DNA from: Spirochaetes bacterium RIFOXYC1_FULL_54_7
GTDB lineage: Bacteria > Spirochaetota > Spirochaetia > Treponematales > UBA12059
Direction: 5' to 3'
DNA length: 5,040 nt
NCBI GenBank assembly: GCA_001830645.1
Contig: MIBM01000192.1
Coordinates: forward strand, 798 to 5,837
This document shows, piece by piece, positions 1 through 5,040 of the stretch. The position numbers and the translations under genes are program-made. The notes below the pieces were generated by a model. It had not been told where the DNA came from, searched no databases, and was given only the letters and a program-made list of their open reading frames with translations. Within the stretch, counting starts at the first letter, position 1; every line of letters starts with the position of its first letter.

Positions 1-1
1 C

Positions 2-127
2 AGGGATGTCATCGTACGTGAACCCGCCCCCGATCAGGAGCCAGTCAAGCCTTCGGCTCTGGCAAGTAAAGACCGGGGAACCATGAGCTGGATGACCTTG
101 TTCGAGAAAATCCAGCGTTTGTATTGA
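2..127 (+). CDS. 3' end of an unidentified gene (partial)
   Basis: An open frame runs from the left edge to a TGA at 125-127 and gives 41 residues, ending in SWMTLFEKIQRLY. The first half is rich in proline and charged residues (REPAPDQEPVKPSA), like a flexible linker. The end looks like a short amphipathic helix. I do not recognise the protein and see no domain or catalytic motif. The frame stops just where the sequence turns AT-rich at 128-170, which fits a real gene end. The 41 stop-free codons could still be chance. No strong terminator follows it, so some transcription might run on toward gdhA. Confidence 0.45.
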   Translation, partial: RDVIVREPAPDQEPVKPSALASKDRGTMSWMTLFEKIQRLY

Positions 128-133
128 TTTTTC

Positions 134-170
134 GTTTTGAATATTGAAAACTATCGTTCAAATATCAAAA
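134..170. promoter_or_regulatory. AT-rich dyad upstream of the gdhA promoter, possible operator
   Basis: Two overlapping inverted repeats lie 6 nt upstream of the -35 box. The longer pairs TTTTGAATATTGAA (135-148) with TTCAAATATCAAAA (157-170), 11 of 14 positions complementary across an 8-nt gap. The shorter is an 18-bp near-palindrome, GTTTTGAATATTGAAAAC (134-151), centred on AATATT with one mismatched pair. The position suits an activator site or upstream promoter element for gdhA. It is a poor intrinsic terminator for the preceding gene, because it is AT-rich and lacks a GC stem. AT-rich DNA yields such dyads by chance, so this is tentative. Confidence 0.3.
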
Positions 171-176
171 GGTGGC

Positions 177-205
177 TTGCAATAACTGAAAAATCATTAT
201 ACAAT
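177..205 (+). promoter_or_regulatory. sigma70-type promoter of gdhA
   Basis: The -35 box TTGCAA (177-182) matches TTGACA at 4 of 6 positions. The -10 box TACAAT (200-205) matches TATAAT at 5 of 6. The spacer is exactly 17 nt and the surroundings are AT-rich. Transcription would start near 212, leaving a leader of about 60 nt before the gdhA start. No other pair between 128 and 272 is as good. The boxes are seen in the sequence; that they act as a promoter is inferred. Confidence 0.65.
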
Positions 206-214
206 GCTCATGGA

Positions 215-233
215 TCGGCCATTTGTAGGCCGA
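215..233 (+). other. hairpin at the 5' end of the gdhA leader
   Basis: TCGGCC (215-220) and GGCCGA (228-233) form a perfect 6-bp stem around a 7-nt loop, ATTTGTA. If transcription starts near 212, the stem sits almost at the 5' end of the mRNA and about 28 nt before the Shine-Dalgarno site. Such 5' stems are known to slow mRNA decay. A protein site is also possible. It is too short to be a recognisable riboswitch. Confidence 0.4.
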
Positions 234-260
234 GAAATCGTCTCATGTTCGTACAGAAAA

Positions 261-268
261 AAGGAGGG
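261..268 (+). promoter_or_regulatory. Shine-Dalgarno site deciding the gdhA start
   Basis: AAGGAGGG is a near-perfect anti-16S match. Two adjacent ATG codons follow, at 270-272 and 273-275. Measured from AGGAGG (262-267), the second lies after a normal 5-nt gap and the first after only 2 nt. The second is therefore preferred. The in-frame ATG at 204 overlaps the -10 box and has no such site, so it is unlikely to be used. Confidence 0.75.
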
Positions 269-272
269 CATG

Positions 273-1619
273 ATGAACGCCTATATTCGTGAGGTCCTTG
301 ATGGCCTCAAGGCCCGCAATCCATGGGAGACCGAGTTCCTTCAGGCAGCCGAGGAAGTCCTCGAGTCCATCGCACCGCTCATCGAGAAGGATCCCAAGTA
401 CAAGGCACAGCGCATTCTTGAGCGTATCGTAGAGCCTGAAAGATCCATCATCTTCAGGGTTCCCTGGATGGACGACAGGGGTGATTACCATATCAACCGA
501 GGCTACAGGGTCCAGTTCAACAGTGCCATCGGACCATACAAAGGCGGCATCCGCTTCCATCCGAAGGTGACCCTGTCCACTCTGAAGTTCCTCGGCTTCG
601 AACAGACCTTCAAGAACAGCCTGACCGGTCTGCCCATGGGTGGCGGCAAGGGTGGTTCCGACTTTGATCCGAATGGCAAGAGCGACAACGAGATCATGCG
701 CTTCTGCCAGAGCTTCATAAACGAGCTGTACCGCCATATTGGCCCGGATACCGACGTTCCTGCTGGTGATATCGGCGTGGGAGGCCGCGAAGTAGGTTTC
801 ATGTTCGGCCAGTACAAGCGCCTGCAAAATGAATTCGCCGGTGTTTTTACTGGCAAGGGAATAAGTTTCGGTGGATCCCTCATCAGGCCAGAGGCTACCG
901 GTTTCGGCGCCATCTACTTTGCCCAGGAAATGTTCAAGCTCAAGGGTGAAACCCTCAAAGGGAAGACCATCTCCGTCTCCGGCTTCGGCAATGTAGCCTG
1001 GGGTTGCTGCATCAAGGCCGCAGACCTTGGTGCCAAGGTTGTTACCGTTTCCGGACCTGATGGCTACGTCTATGATCCAGACGGCATCAGCACTCCCGAG
1101 AAGTTCAAGTATCTCGAGGAAATGCTGGTTATCGACCGGAATAAAGTAGAGAACTATACCAAAAAGTACCCGAATGCCAAGTTCTTTGCCGGCAAGCGAC
1201 CCTGGGAGCAGAAGGTGGATATTGCCATGCCGTGCGCCATCCAGAATGAACTGTCCGGTGAGGACGGTCTCACACTGGTAGCCAACGGTGTTCAGGCGGT
1301 GGTAGAAGTCTCCAACATGGGTTGCACCCCCGAAGCCTGGAAGCTTTTCATCGAGAAGAAGATCCCCTTCGCACCGGGCAAGGCAGCCAATGCCGGCGGC
1401 GTGGCAACTTCCGGTCTGGAGATGAGCCAGAACTCCATGCGCCTGGCCTGGAGTGCCGAAGAAGTGGACAAGCGCCTGCAGGAGATCATGATCACCATCC
1501 ACAACAACTGCGTGAATACCGCCAAGCAGTTTGGGTTCGAAGGCAACTACGTGGTCGGCGGCAACATAGCCGGCTTCAAGAAGGTTGCCGACGCCATGAT
1601 AGCCCAGGGATTGGTCTAA
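273..1619 (+). CDS. gdhA: glutamate dehydrogenase, hexameric type
   Basis: This enzyme interconverts glutamate with 2-oxoglutarate plus ammonium in the cytoplasm, using a nicotinamide coenzyme. The product is 448 residues, a normal length for the hexameric small-subunit class (about 450). The dimerisation and substrate-binding half comes first, with GPYKGGIRFHP (Lys90), Lys114, the catalytic Lys126 in PMGGGKGG and Asp166 in PAGDIGVGGRE. The coenzyme half has the Rossmann motif GFGNVAWG (237-244) and SGPDGYVYDP (from 260). Ser380 in TSGLEMSQNS completes the substrate pocket. Phe238, Pro262 and Asp263 match the NAD-dependent C. symbiosum enzyme rather than NADP-type E. coli GdhA, so NAD use is plausible, though dual use cannot be excluded. 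The tail DAMIAQGLV is typical of the family and is repeated twice downstream. The gene has its own promoter and a strong terminator. Confidence 0.97.
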   Translation: MNAYIREVLDGLKARNPWETEFLQAAEEVLESIAPLIEKDPKYKAQRILERIVEPERSIIFRVPWMDDRGDYHINRGYRVQFNSAIGPYKGGIRFHPKVTLSTLKFLGFEQTFKNSLTGLPMGGGKGGSDFDPNGKSDNEIMRFCQSFINELYRHIGPDTDVPAGDIGVGGREVGFMFGQYKRLQNEFAGVFTGKGISFGGSLIRPEATGFGAIYFAQEMFKLKGETLKGKTISVSGFGNVAWGCCIKAADLGAKVVTVSGPDGYVYDPDGISTPEKFKYLEEMLVIDRNKVENYTKKYPNAKFFAGKRPWEQKVDIAMPCAIQNELSGEDGLTLVANGVQAVVEVSNMGCTPEAWKLFIEKKIPFAPGKAANAGGVATSGLEMSQNSMRLAWSAEEVDKRLQEIMITIHNNCVNTAKQFGFEGNYVVGGNIAGFKKVADAMIAQGLV

Positions 1620-1753
1620 GCTGGACTCCTTGAAGCATCATGGCGGCGAGACGCTTTGATCGCACAAGGCTTAGTCTAATCCGGATTCCTTGAAGCATCA
1701 TTGCGGCGAGACGCCATGATTGCCCAAGGTTTGGCCTAATCCGGAATCCTTGA
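1590..1753 (+). repeat. tandem 60-bp repeat made from the gdhA 3' end
   Basis: Three copies sit at an exact 60-bp period: 1590-1649, 1650-1709 and a partial copy at 1710-1753. By hand count, copies 1 and 2 agree at 49 of 60 positions, and copies 2 and 3 at 35 of 43. Copy 1 holds the real last nine sense codons and TAA of gdhA. In the same frame copy 2 reads DALIAQGLV-stop and copy 3 DAMIAQGLA-stop. Most differences in the codon part are at third positions and silent. The 30-nt spacer after each stop is also conserved, including CCTTGAAGCATCAT in copies 1 and 2. The unit is 20 codons long, with no other stop in frame between the TAAs. The array lies between the gdhA stop and its terminator, so it should be transcribed as 3' untranslated RNA. 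Confidence 0.9.
1697..1720 (+). repeat. REP-like hairpin at the copy 2/copy 3 junction
   Basis: ATCAT (1697-1701) pairs with ATGAT (1716-1720). Inside this, GGCG (1705-1708) pairs with CGCC (1712-1715) around an AGA loop, leaving TGC bulged on the 5' side. An alternative fold pairs GCG (1703-1705) with CGC (1712-1714). The shape resembles short repetitive extragenic palindromes, although no full match to a known REP family is claimed. A weaker version occurs 60 nt earlier (1637-1660), where a T-T mismatch and G-U pairs loosen the stem. It may stabilise the gdhA mRNA 3' end or be a by-product of the repeat. Confidence 0.4.
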
Positions 1754-1762
1754 CCTAAACTT

Positions 1763-1796
1763 GCCGCCTCCTTTCATCGGGGGGCGGTGTTTTTTT
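1763..1796 (+). terminator. intrinsic terminator of gdhA
   Basis: CCGCCTCC (1764-1771) pairs with GGGGGCGG (1780-1787), giving 8 bp with one G-U pair around an 8-nt loop. A run of seven T follows at 1790-1796. This is a textbook rho-independent terminator. It lies 143 nt after the gdhA stop, beyond the repeat array, and it separates gdhA from the next gene. Confidence 0.9.
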
Positions 1797-1820
1797 CTCT
1801 TGCCGCAGCCCTTCCCAAGA

Positions 1821-1842
1821 AGTACCAAGTTTGTACTATACT
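1821..1842 (+). promoter_or_regulatory. dyad and possible -10 region before the receiver/PEP-binding gene
   Basis: AGTACCAAGTTTGTACT (1821-1837) is a 17-bp dyad with 7 of 8 pairs matching around a central G. It overlaps two -10-like hexamers, TACTAT (1834-1839) and TATACT (1837-1842). No good -35 box lies at 16-18 nt. Transcription from these hexamers would start at about 1846-1849, right on the Shine-Dalgarno site, leaving almost no leader. The dyad may be an operator or the promoter may lie elsewhere. This call is weak. Confidence 0.25.
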
Positions 1843-1858
1843 CCTGACGGAGGCCTTC

Positions 1859-4800
1859 ATGTACTTCAACGAACTGGTAGCAGCATACGACAGGGAACGA
1901 CGGGAGCGGGATATCTTCCATGATCTCATGTGCTATCGGGTACGGGAAATACTCTTGGTTGCCAGCCTCTATGACGCATTCATACTGGAAAGCGACGGAG
2001 CTCTTTCCGACCAGATCTATGGCGAGTTTTTCAAACTAAATCTGACGACAGCCCCCAGGGTCTCCTGCGCTTACACACCTGAGGCCGCCTTGGAGATGTA
2101 CCACGCCGGAAACTACGACATGGTCATCATCATGGCCGGTCTGGAGTTTGACGCACCGCTCAAGCTGGCGGCCCGCATGAAGGAACACCGGCCATCCAGT
2201 CCGATCCTGCTACTGGCCATGAACAATTCCAGCCTGTCGGGCCTTGGTGAGGAATGTCCCGCAGCCCTGGCCAATGTTGACAGGGTCTTTGTATGGAACG
2301 GGTACTCCAAGCTTTTCGTGGGTATGATCAAATATGTAGAAGACCTTCGCAATGTCGACAACGATACCCGGGTCGGTATGGTCCGCGTCATTCTGCTTAT
2401 CGAGGATTCGGTCCGCTACTATTCCCGCTACCTGCCCTTGCTCTACTCGGTGGTCATGCGGCAGACCCAGCAACTGGTCGAAGAAGAAAAAGAAGTCGAG
2501 ACCTTCAAGATACTCCGCATGCGTGGTCGTCCAAAGATCGTATTGGCCACCAGTTACGAAGAAGCCCTGGCGGTATTCGAACGTTATGAACCCTACCTCC
2601 TGACTGTCATATCCGATGTCCGGTATTCCAGGGGCGGGGTGGAGGATCCCGAAGCTGGTTTCCGCTTCCTGAGAATGACCAAGGCACGCAAGCCCGACCT
2701 GCCGGTCCTGATCCAGTCCAGCGAATCGGAAAACATGGATACTGCCTATGCCTTGGGCGCTTCCTTTGCGGACAAGAACTCCAATACCCTCGGACGGGAA
2801 CTATCGTCGTTCTTCCAGGGGCAACTCGGGTTCGGTCCCTTCATCTTCAGGGGGCCAGAGGGCCAGGAGTACGCCAGGGCCCGCAACATGGAGGAATTCG
2901 AGGACTTTCTTCGCAAAGTACCCATTGAAAGTCTTAAATTCCATGCCGCCCGCAACCACTTCTCGGCCTGGCTGATGGCCAGGGGAGAGGTACGCTTCGC
3001 ACGAATCATACGCAACTACATGCTCGAAGACTTCGATACTCCTGCGGAATTACGGGATTTCATTGTCCGCGCCCTTGATGACCTGCGCAAAGGCAAAGCC
3101 CGGGGTGTAATACCGGGTATAGGTGCAGGTTGGCGTGACCATGGTATAACCCGCCTTGGTGGTGGCTCCGTCGGCGGCAAGGGCAGGGGACTGGCCTTCA
3201 TTAAAAGCCTCATAGACAACATGGCTTTCGAACGTGCCCAGAATGGCATAGAGATCCGCCTCCCCTATACAGCCTTCATAGGCATAGATGAGTTCGAGCA
3301 GTACATGGAACAGAACGGTCTGTGGAATCAGGCCTGGTATTCCCCCGGTGACACCGACATACGCAGGGACTTCCTGTCCCGCCCCCTGAATCCTGCCCTG
3401 GTCGAGCGCCTTCGCTTCTTCCTGTCCACTACCGACAAGCCCCTTGCCGTGCGTTCCTCTGGCCTCTTCGAGGATATGCTGATGATACCCTTCTCGGGGG
3501 TCTACGATACCTTCCTCATACCCAATTCCCATCCCGAGCCTGATCGGCGGCTAGCCCAGTTATGCGATGCCATACGCCTGGTATTTGCCAGCCTGTTCTC
3601 CGAAGGTGCCCGCACCTATTTTGAAGCGGCCTCGTATAAAATCGAGGAAGAACGCATGGCCATAGTGGTGCAGGAACTGGTCGGTCAGCGTCATGGCCGC
3701 TGGTTCTATCCCCTCATCTCCGGTACCGCCCAGTCATACAATTACTACCCTGTTGCCTACCTCAAGCCGGACGATGGACTCTGCGTTTCGGCTCTCGGCC
3801 TTGGACCTTACGTTGTGGAGGGCGGTGAGGCCTTCCGCTTTTCACCCCGGTATCCGAAACTGGATGTGCTGTCCACCGCCCACAGGATGAGTGGAACCCA
3901 GCGATGGTTCTACGCCCTGGACATGGAGCGTACGGAATACGACCTGCTGGGTGGAGAAGAGGCCACCATGAGCCGCCTGGACATCTCCGAAGCCGAAGAC
4001 AATCCTGATTTCAGGCTGATAGCCAGCACCTGGAGCATGGAAGATGACCGTCTGGAACCGGGAGTCTCGGCCCGGGGGCCGCGGGTCATCGATTTTGCCC
4101 CTACCCTGAAATACGAGGCCATACCTCTTGCAAAGGTAGTGGAGGCGGTGCTCGAAGTTGGCGCCAAGAGCATGGGCATCCCTGTCGAAATCGAATATGC
4201 CCTGAGCATGGGTGGCGATGATGGCACCCTGCCCGTGTTCCACCTGCTTCAGATCAAGCCCCTGATCCAGAACTCCGACAAGGTGGAGATAGATGTCGAC
4301 GATACCGACCGGTCAACCTGTCTGGTCATGACCGATCGTTGCATGGGCAACGGTCGGGTTTCAGGTGTCCACGATATCGTCTTTGTCGATCCGTCCCGCT
4401 TTGACAGGGGCAATACAGAAGTGATGGCCAGGGAGATAGGCCTCCTCAATGAGCGGCTCAGAGCCGACAACAGGCCGTATATGCTGATAGGCCCCGGCCG
4501 CTGGGGTACCCGCGACCGCTGGCTAGGCATCCCTGTGTCCTTTGGGCAGATATCCGGTGCCAAGACTATAATAGAAGCCGACTTGGCAGATTTCAGGGTG
4601 GACTCATCCTTGGGCAGCCATTTCTTCCACAATGTAACTGCCATGAACATCGGGTACTTCTCCATAGCCTATGGCTCGACCTATGCCTTTGTGGATTGGG
4701 ATGGCCTCAAAGCCCTGCCGGTAGTAGACAGGACGGAGCACTGCATTCATGTACGGAGCGAGGATGCCATAGAGATACTGATGGATGGCAGAAAGGGGCA

Positions 4801-4870
4801 TGGAATCGTCAAAAAACCCGGCCTCCAATTGACGGGGAACGAAAAAACCGACAATATCTACTGCACCTGA
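1859..4870 (+). CDS. receiver/pseudo-receiver protein with PEP/pyruvate-binding (PPDK_N, ATP-grasp) domain
   Basis: The start is the ATG at 1859, 5 nt after GGAGG (1849-1853); the earlier in-frame GTG at 1787 lies inside the terminator. The 1003-residue product begins with a degenerate receiver (about 29-165), where Met92 replaces the phospho-acceptor Asp and WN replaces the beta-5 Lys. A second receiver (about 175-315) keeps Glu182/Asp183, Asp253, Ser287/288 and Lys306, with a charged insertion rich in Glu, Lys and Arg. A linker domain (about 325-425) contains HAARNHFSAWL. A PEP/pyruvate-binding nucleotide domain follows (about 430-805): LGGGSVGGKGRG (Lys441), AVRSS (530-534), FSGVYDTF (545-552), EIEYAL (777-782) and LLQIKP (796-801). 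The C-terminal region carries GPGRWGTRD (878-886) and GSHFFHN (919-925). The swivel-domain His motif and PEP TIM barrel of true PEP synthase are missing. Homologues in Bacteroidetes are commonly annotated as PEP synthase, but that reaction looks unlikely. No membrane segment or signal peptide is seen, so the protein is probably cytoplasmic. Its partner and substrate are unknown. Confidence 0.9.
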   Translation: MYFNELVAAYDRERRERDIFHDLMCYRVREILLVASLYDAFILESDGALSDQIYGEFFKLNLTTAPRVSCAYTPEAALEMYHAGNYDMVIIMAGLEFDAPLKLAARMKEHRPSSPILLLAMNNSSLSGLGEECPAALANVDRVFVWNGYSKLFVGMIKYVEDLRNVDNDTRVGMVRVILLIEDSVRYYSRYLPLLYSVVMRQTQQLVEEEKEVETFKILRMRGRPKIVLATSYEEALAVFERYEPYLLTVISDVRYSRGGVEDPEAGFRFLRMTKARKPDLPVLIQSSESENMDTAYALGASFADKNSNTLGRELSSFFQGQLGFGPFIFRGPEGQEYARARNMEEFEDFLRKVPIESLKFHAARNHFSAWLMARGEVRFARIIRNYMLEDFDTPAELRDFIVRALDDLRKGKARGVIPGIGAGWRDHGITRLGGGSVGGKGRGLAFIKSLIDNMAFERAQNGIEIRLPYTAFIGIDEFEQYMEQNGLWNQAWYSPGDTDIRRDFLSRPLNPALVERLRFFLSTTDKPLAVRSSGLFEDMLMIPFSGVYDTFLIPNSHPEPDRRLAQLCDAIRLVFASLFSEGARTYFEAASYKIEEERMAIVVQELVGQRHGRWFYPLISGTAQSYNYYPVAYLKPDDGLCVSALGLGPYVVEGGEAFRFSPRYPKLDVLSTAHRMSGTQRWFYALDMERTEYDLLGGEEATMSRLDISEAEDNPDFRLIASTWSMEDDRLEPGVSARGPRVIDFAPTLKYEAIPLAKVVEAVLEVGAKSMGIPVEIEYALSMGGDDGTLPVFHLLQIKPLIQNSDKVEIDVDDTDRSTCLVMTDRCMGNGRVSGVHDIVFVDPSRFDRGNTEVMAREIGLLNERLRADNRPYMLIGPGRWGTRDRWLGIPVSFGQISGAKTIIEADLADFRVDSSLGSHFFHNVTAMNIGYFSIAYGSTYAFVDWDGLKALPVVDRTEHCIHVRSEDAIEILMDGRKGHGIVKKPGLQLTGNEKTDNIYCT

Positions 4871-4890
4871 CGGTTCGGATATAAAACGCG

Positions 4891-4913
4891 TGGCCTGGGT
4901 TGCTTCCGGGCCA
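4891..4913 (+). other. GC-rich hairpin in the gap before pheS
   Basis: TGGCCTGG (4891-4898) pairs with CCGGGCCA (4906-4913), giving 8 bp with one G-U pair and a 7-nt loop, GTTGCTT. It starts 21 nt after the stop of the large gene. No T tract follows, so it is not a standard intrinsic terminator. It could protect the upstream mRNA end or tune readthrough into the next gene. Confidence 0.4.
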
Positions 4914-4962
4914 TCCGCACACGCCAGAAAACATGGAATCGCCGTCAAAATCGGAGTAGGGC

Positions 4963-5040
4963 ATGGACACACGATCGCTCCTCAAGGGGCTTCATCCGCT
5001 TGAGATCAAGACATTGTTGCATTACTCGCCGGGAGAATCC
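4963..5040 (+). CDS. pheS: probable phenylalanyl-tRNA synthetase alpha subunit, N-terminus (partial)
   Basis: The ATG at 4963 follows GGAG (4953-4956) by 6 nt, and the frame stays open for 26 codons to the window edge. The peptide contains GLHPLEIKTLLHY, which resembles the first helix of the N-terminal winged-helix region of archaeal-type PheS. Spirochaetes such as Treponema and Borrelia carry this type. PheS forms the catalytic core of the alpha2-beta2 enzyme that charges tRNA-Phe. The catalytic motifs would lie beyond the window, so the identity rests on this short stretch. Another protein with a winged-helix start is the main alternative. The gap after the large gene is 92 nt, so co-transcription is possible. 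Confidence 0.5.
   Translation, partial: MDTRSLLKGLHPLEIKTLLHYSPGES

Noticed and set aside
41..62. Stacked inverted repeat CCAG-TCA-AGCC-TTC-GGCT-CTGG
   Set aside because: It lies inside the partial gene, is short and has no T tract. Chance is the simpler explanation.
204..272. Upstream in-frame ATG codons that would lengthen gdhA by up to 23 residues
   Set aside because: The ATG at 204 overlaps the -10 box, the added residues do not resemble the family, and the strong Shine-Dalgarno site fits the ATG at 273.
243..1502. A 419-codon open frame on the - strand across gdhA
   Set aside because: It lies wholly opposite a confidently identified gene. Long antisense frames arise from the codon bias of conserved GC-rich genes. 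The translation shows no recognisable domain.
1787..1858. GTG start at 1787 adding 24 residues to the large protein
   Set aside because: The codon lies in the terminator stem. The ATG at 1859 has a well-spaced GGAGG.
3050..3532. A 160-codon - strand frame, and other - strand frames inside the large gene
   Set aside because: All lie opposite continuous family motifs of the + strand protein and show no domain of their own.
4829..4857. TTGACG followed by CAATAT as a promoter for the downstream gene
   Set aside because: The -35 box is good, but the -10 at 17 nt matches only 3 of 6. TATAAA at 4880 in turn lacks a -35 at the right distance.

Overview
The window is about 5 kb of bacterial chromosome with every supported gene on the + strand. 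It holds the 3' end of an unidentified gene (2-127), a complete hexameric-type glutamate dehydrogenase gene gdhA (273-1619), a complete 1003-residue multidomain protein (1859-4870), and the first 26 codons of what looks like phenylalanyl-tRNA synthetase alpha, pheS (4963-5040). The large protein joins two receiver-like domains to a PEP/pyruvate-binding, ATP-grasp-type domain. There are no tRNA or rRNA genes, insertion sequences or CRISPR arrays.

The organism is probably a spirochaete of moderate to high GC, but this is an inference. The start of the putative PheS carries an LHPLEIK motif typical of the archaeal-type enzyme, which Treponema and Borrelia use instead of the usual bacterial form. 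The glutamate dehydrogenase resembles the Clostridium symbiosum enzyme. The large protein belongs to a family I know best from Bacteroidetes. No single feature proves the lineage.

Region by region: 128-272 is the gdhA control region. It has an AT-rich dyad, a good sigma70-type promoter (-35 TTGCAA, 17-nt spacer, -10 TACAAT), a short 5'-leader hairpin and a strong Shine-Dalgarno site. After gdhA, 1620-1858 is unusual. The last ten codons of gdhA, with their TAA stop, recur twice downstream at an exact 60-bp period. Then comes a strong intrinsic terminator (1763-1796), and then a 17-bp dyad just before the large gene. The 92-nt gap at 4871-4962 holds one GC-rich hairpin without a T tract.

Functionally, glutamate dehydrogenase links ammonium and 2-oxoglutarate to glutamate. 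The large protein looks like a phosphorylation-responsive regulator or enzyme of unknown reaction: its second receiver keeps the phosphorylation residues, its first has lost them, and the swivelling phospho-histidine and PEP-barrel domains of true PEP synthase are absent. The terminator argues that gdhA and the large gene are separate transcription units. The most unusual observations are the tandem array of gdhA tails and the architecture of the large protein.
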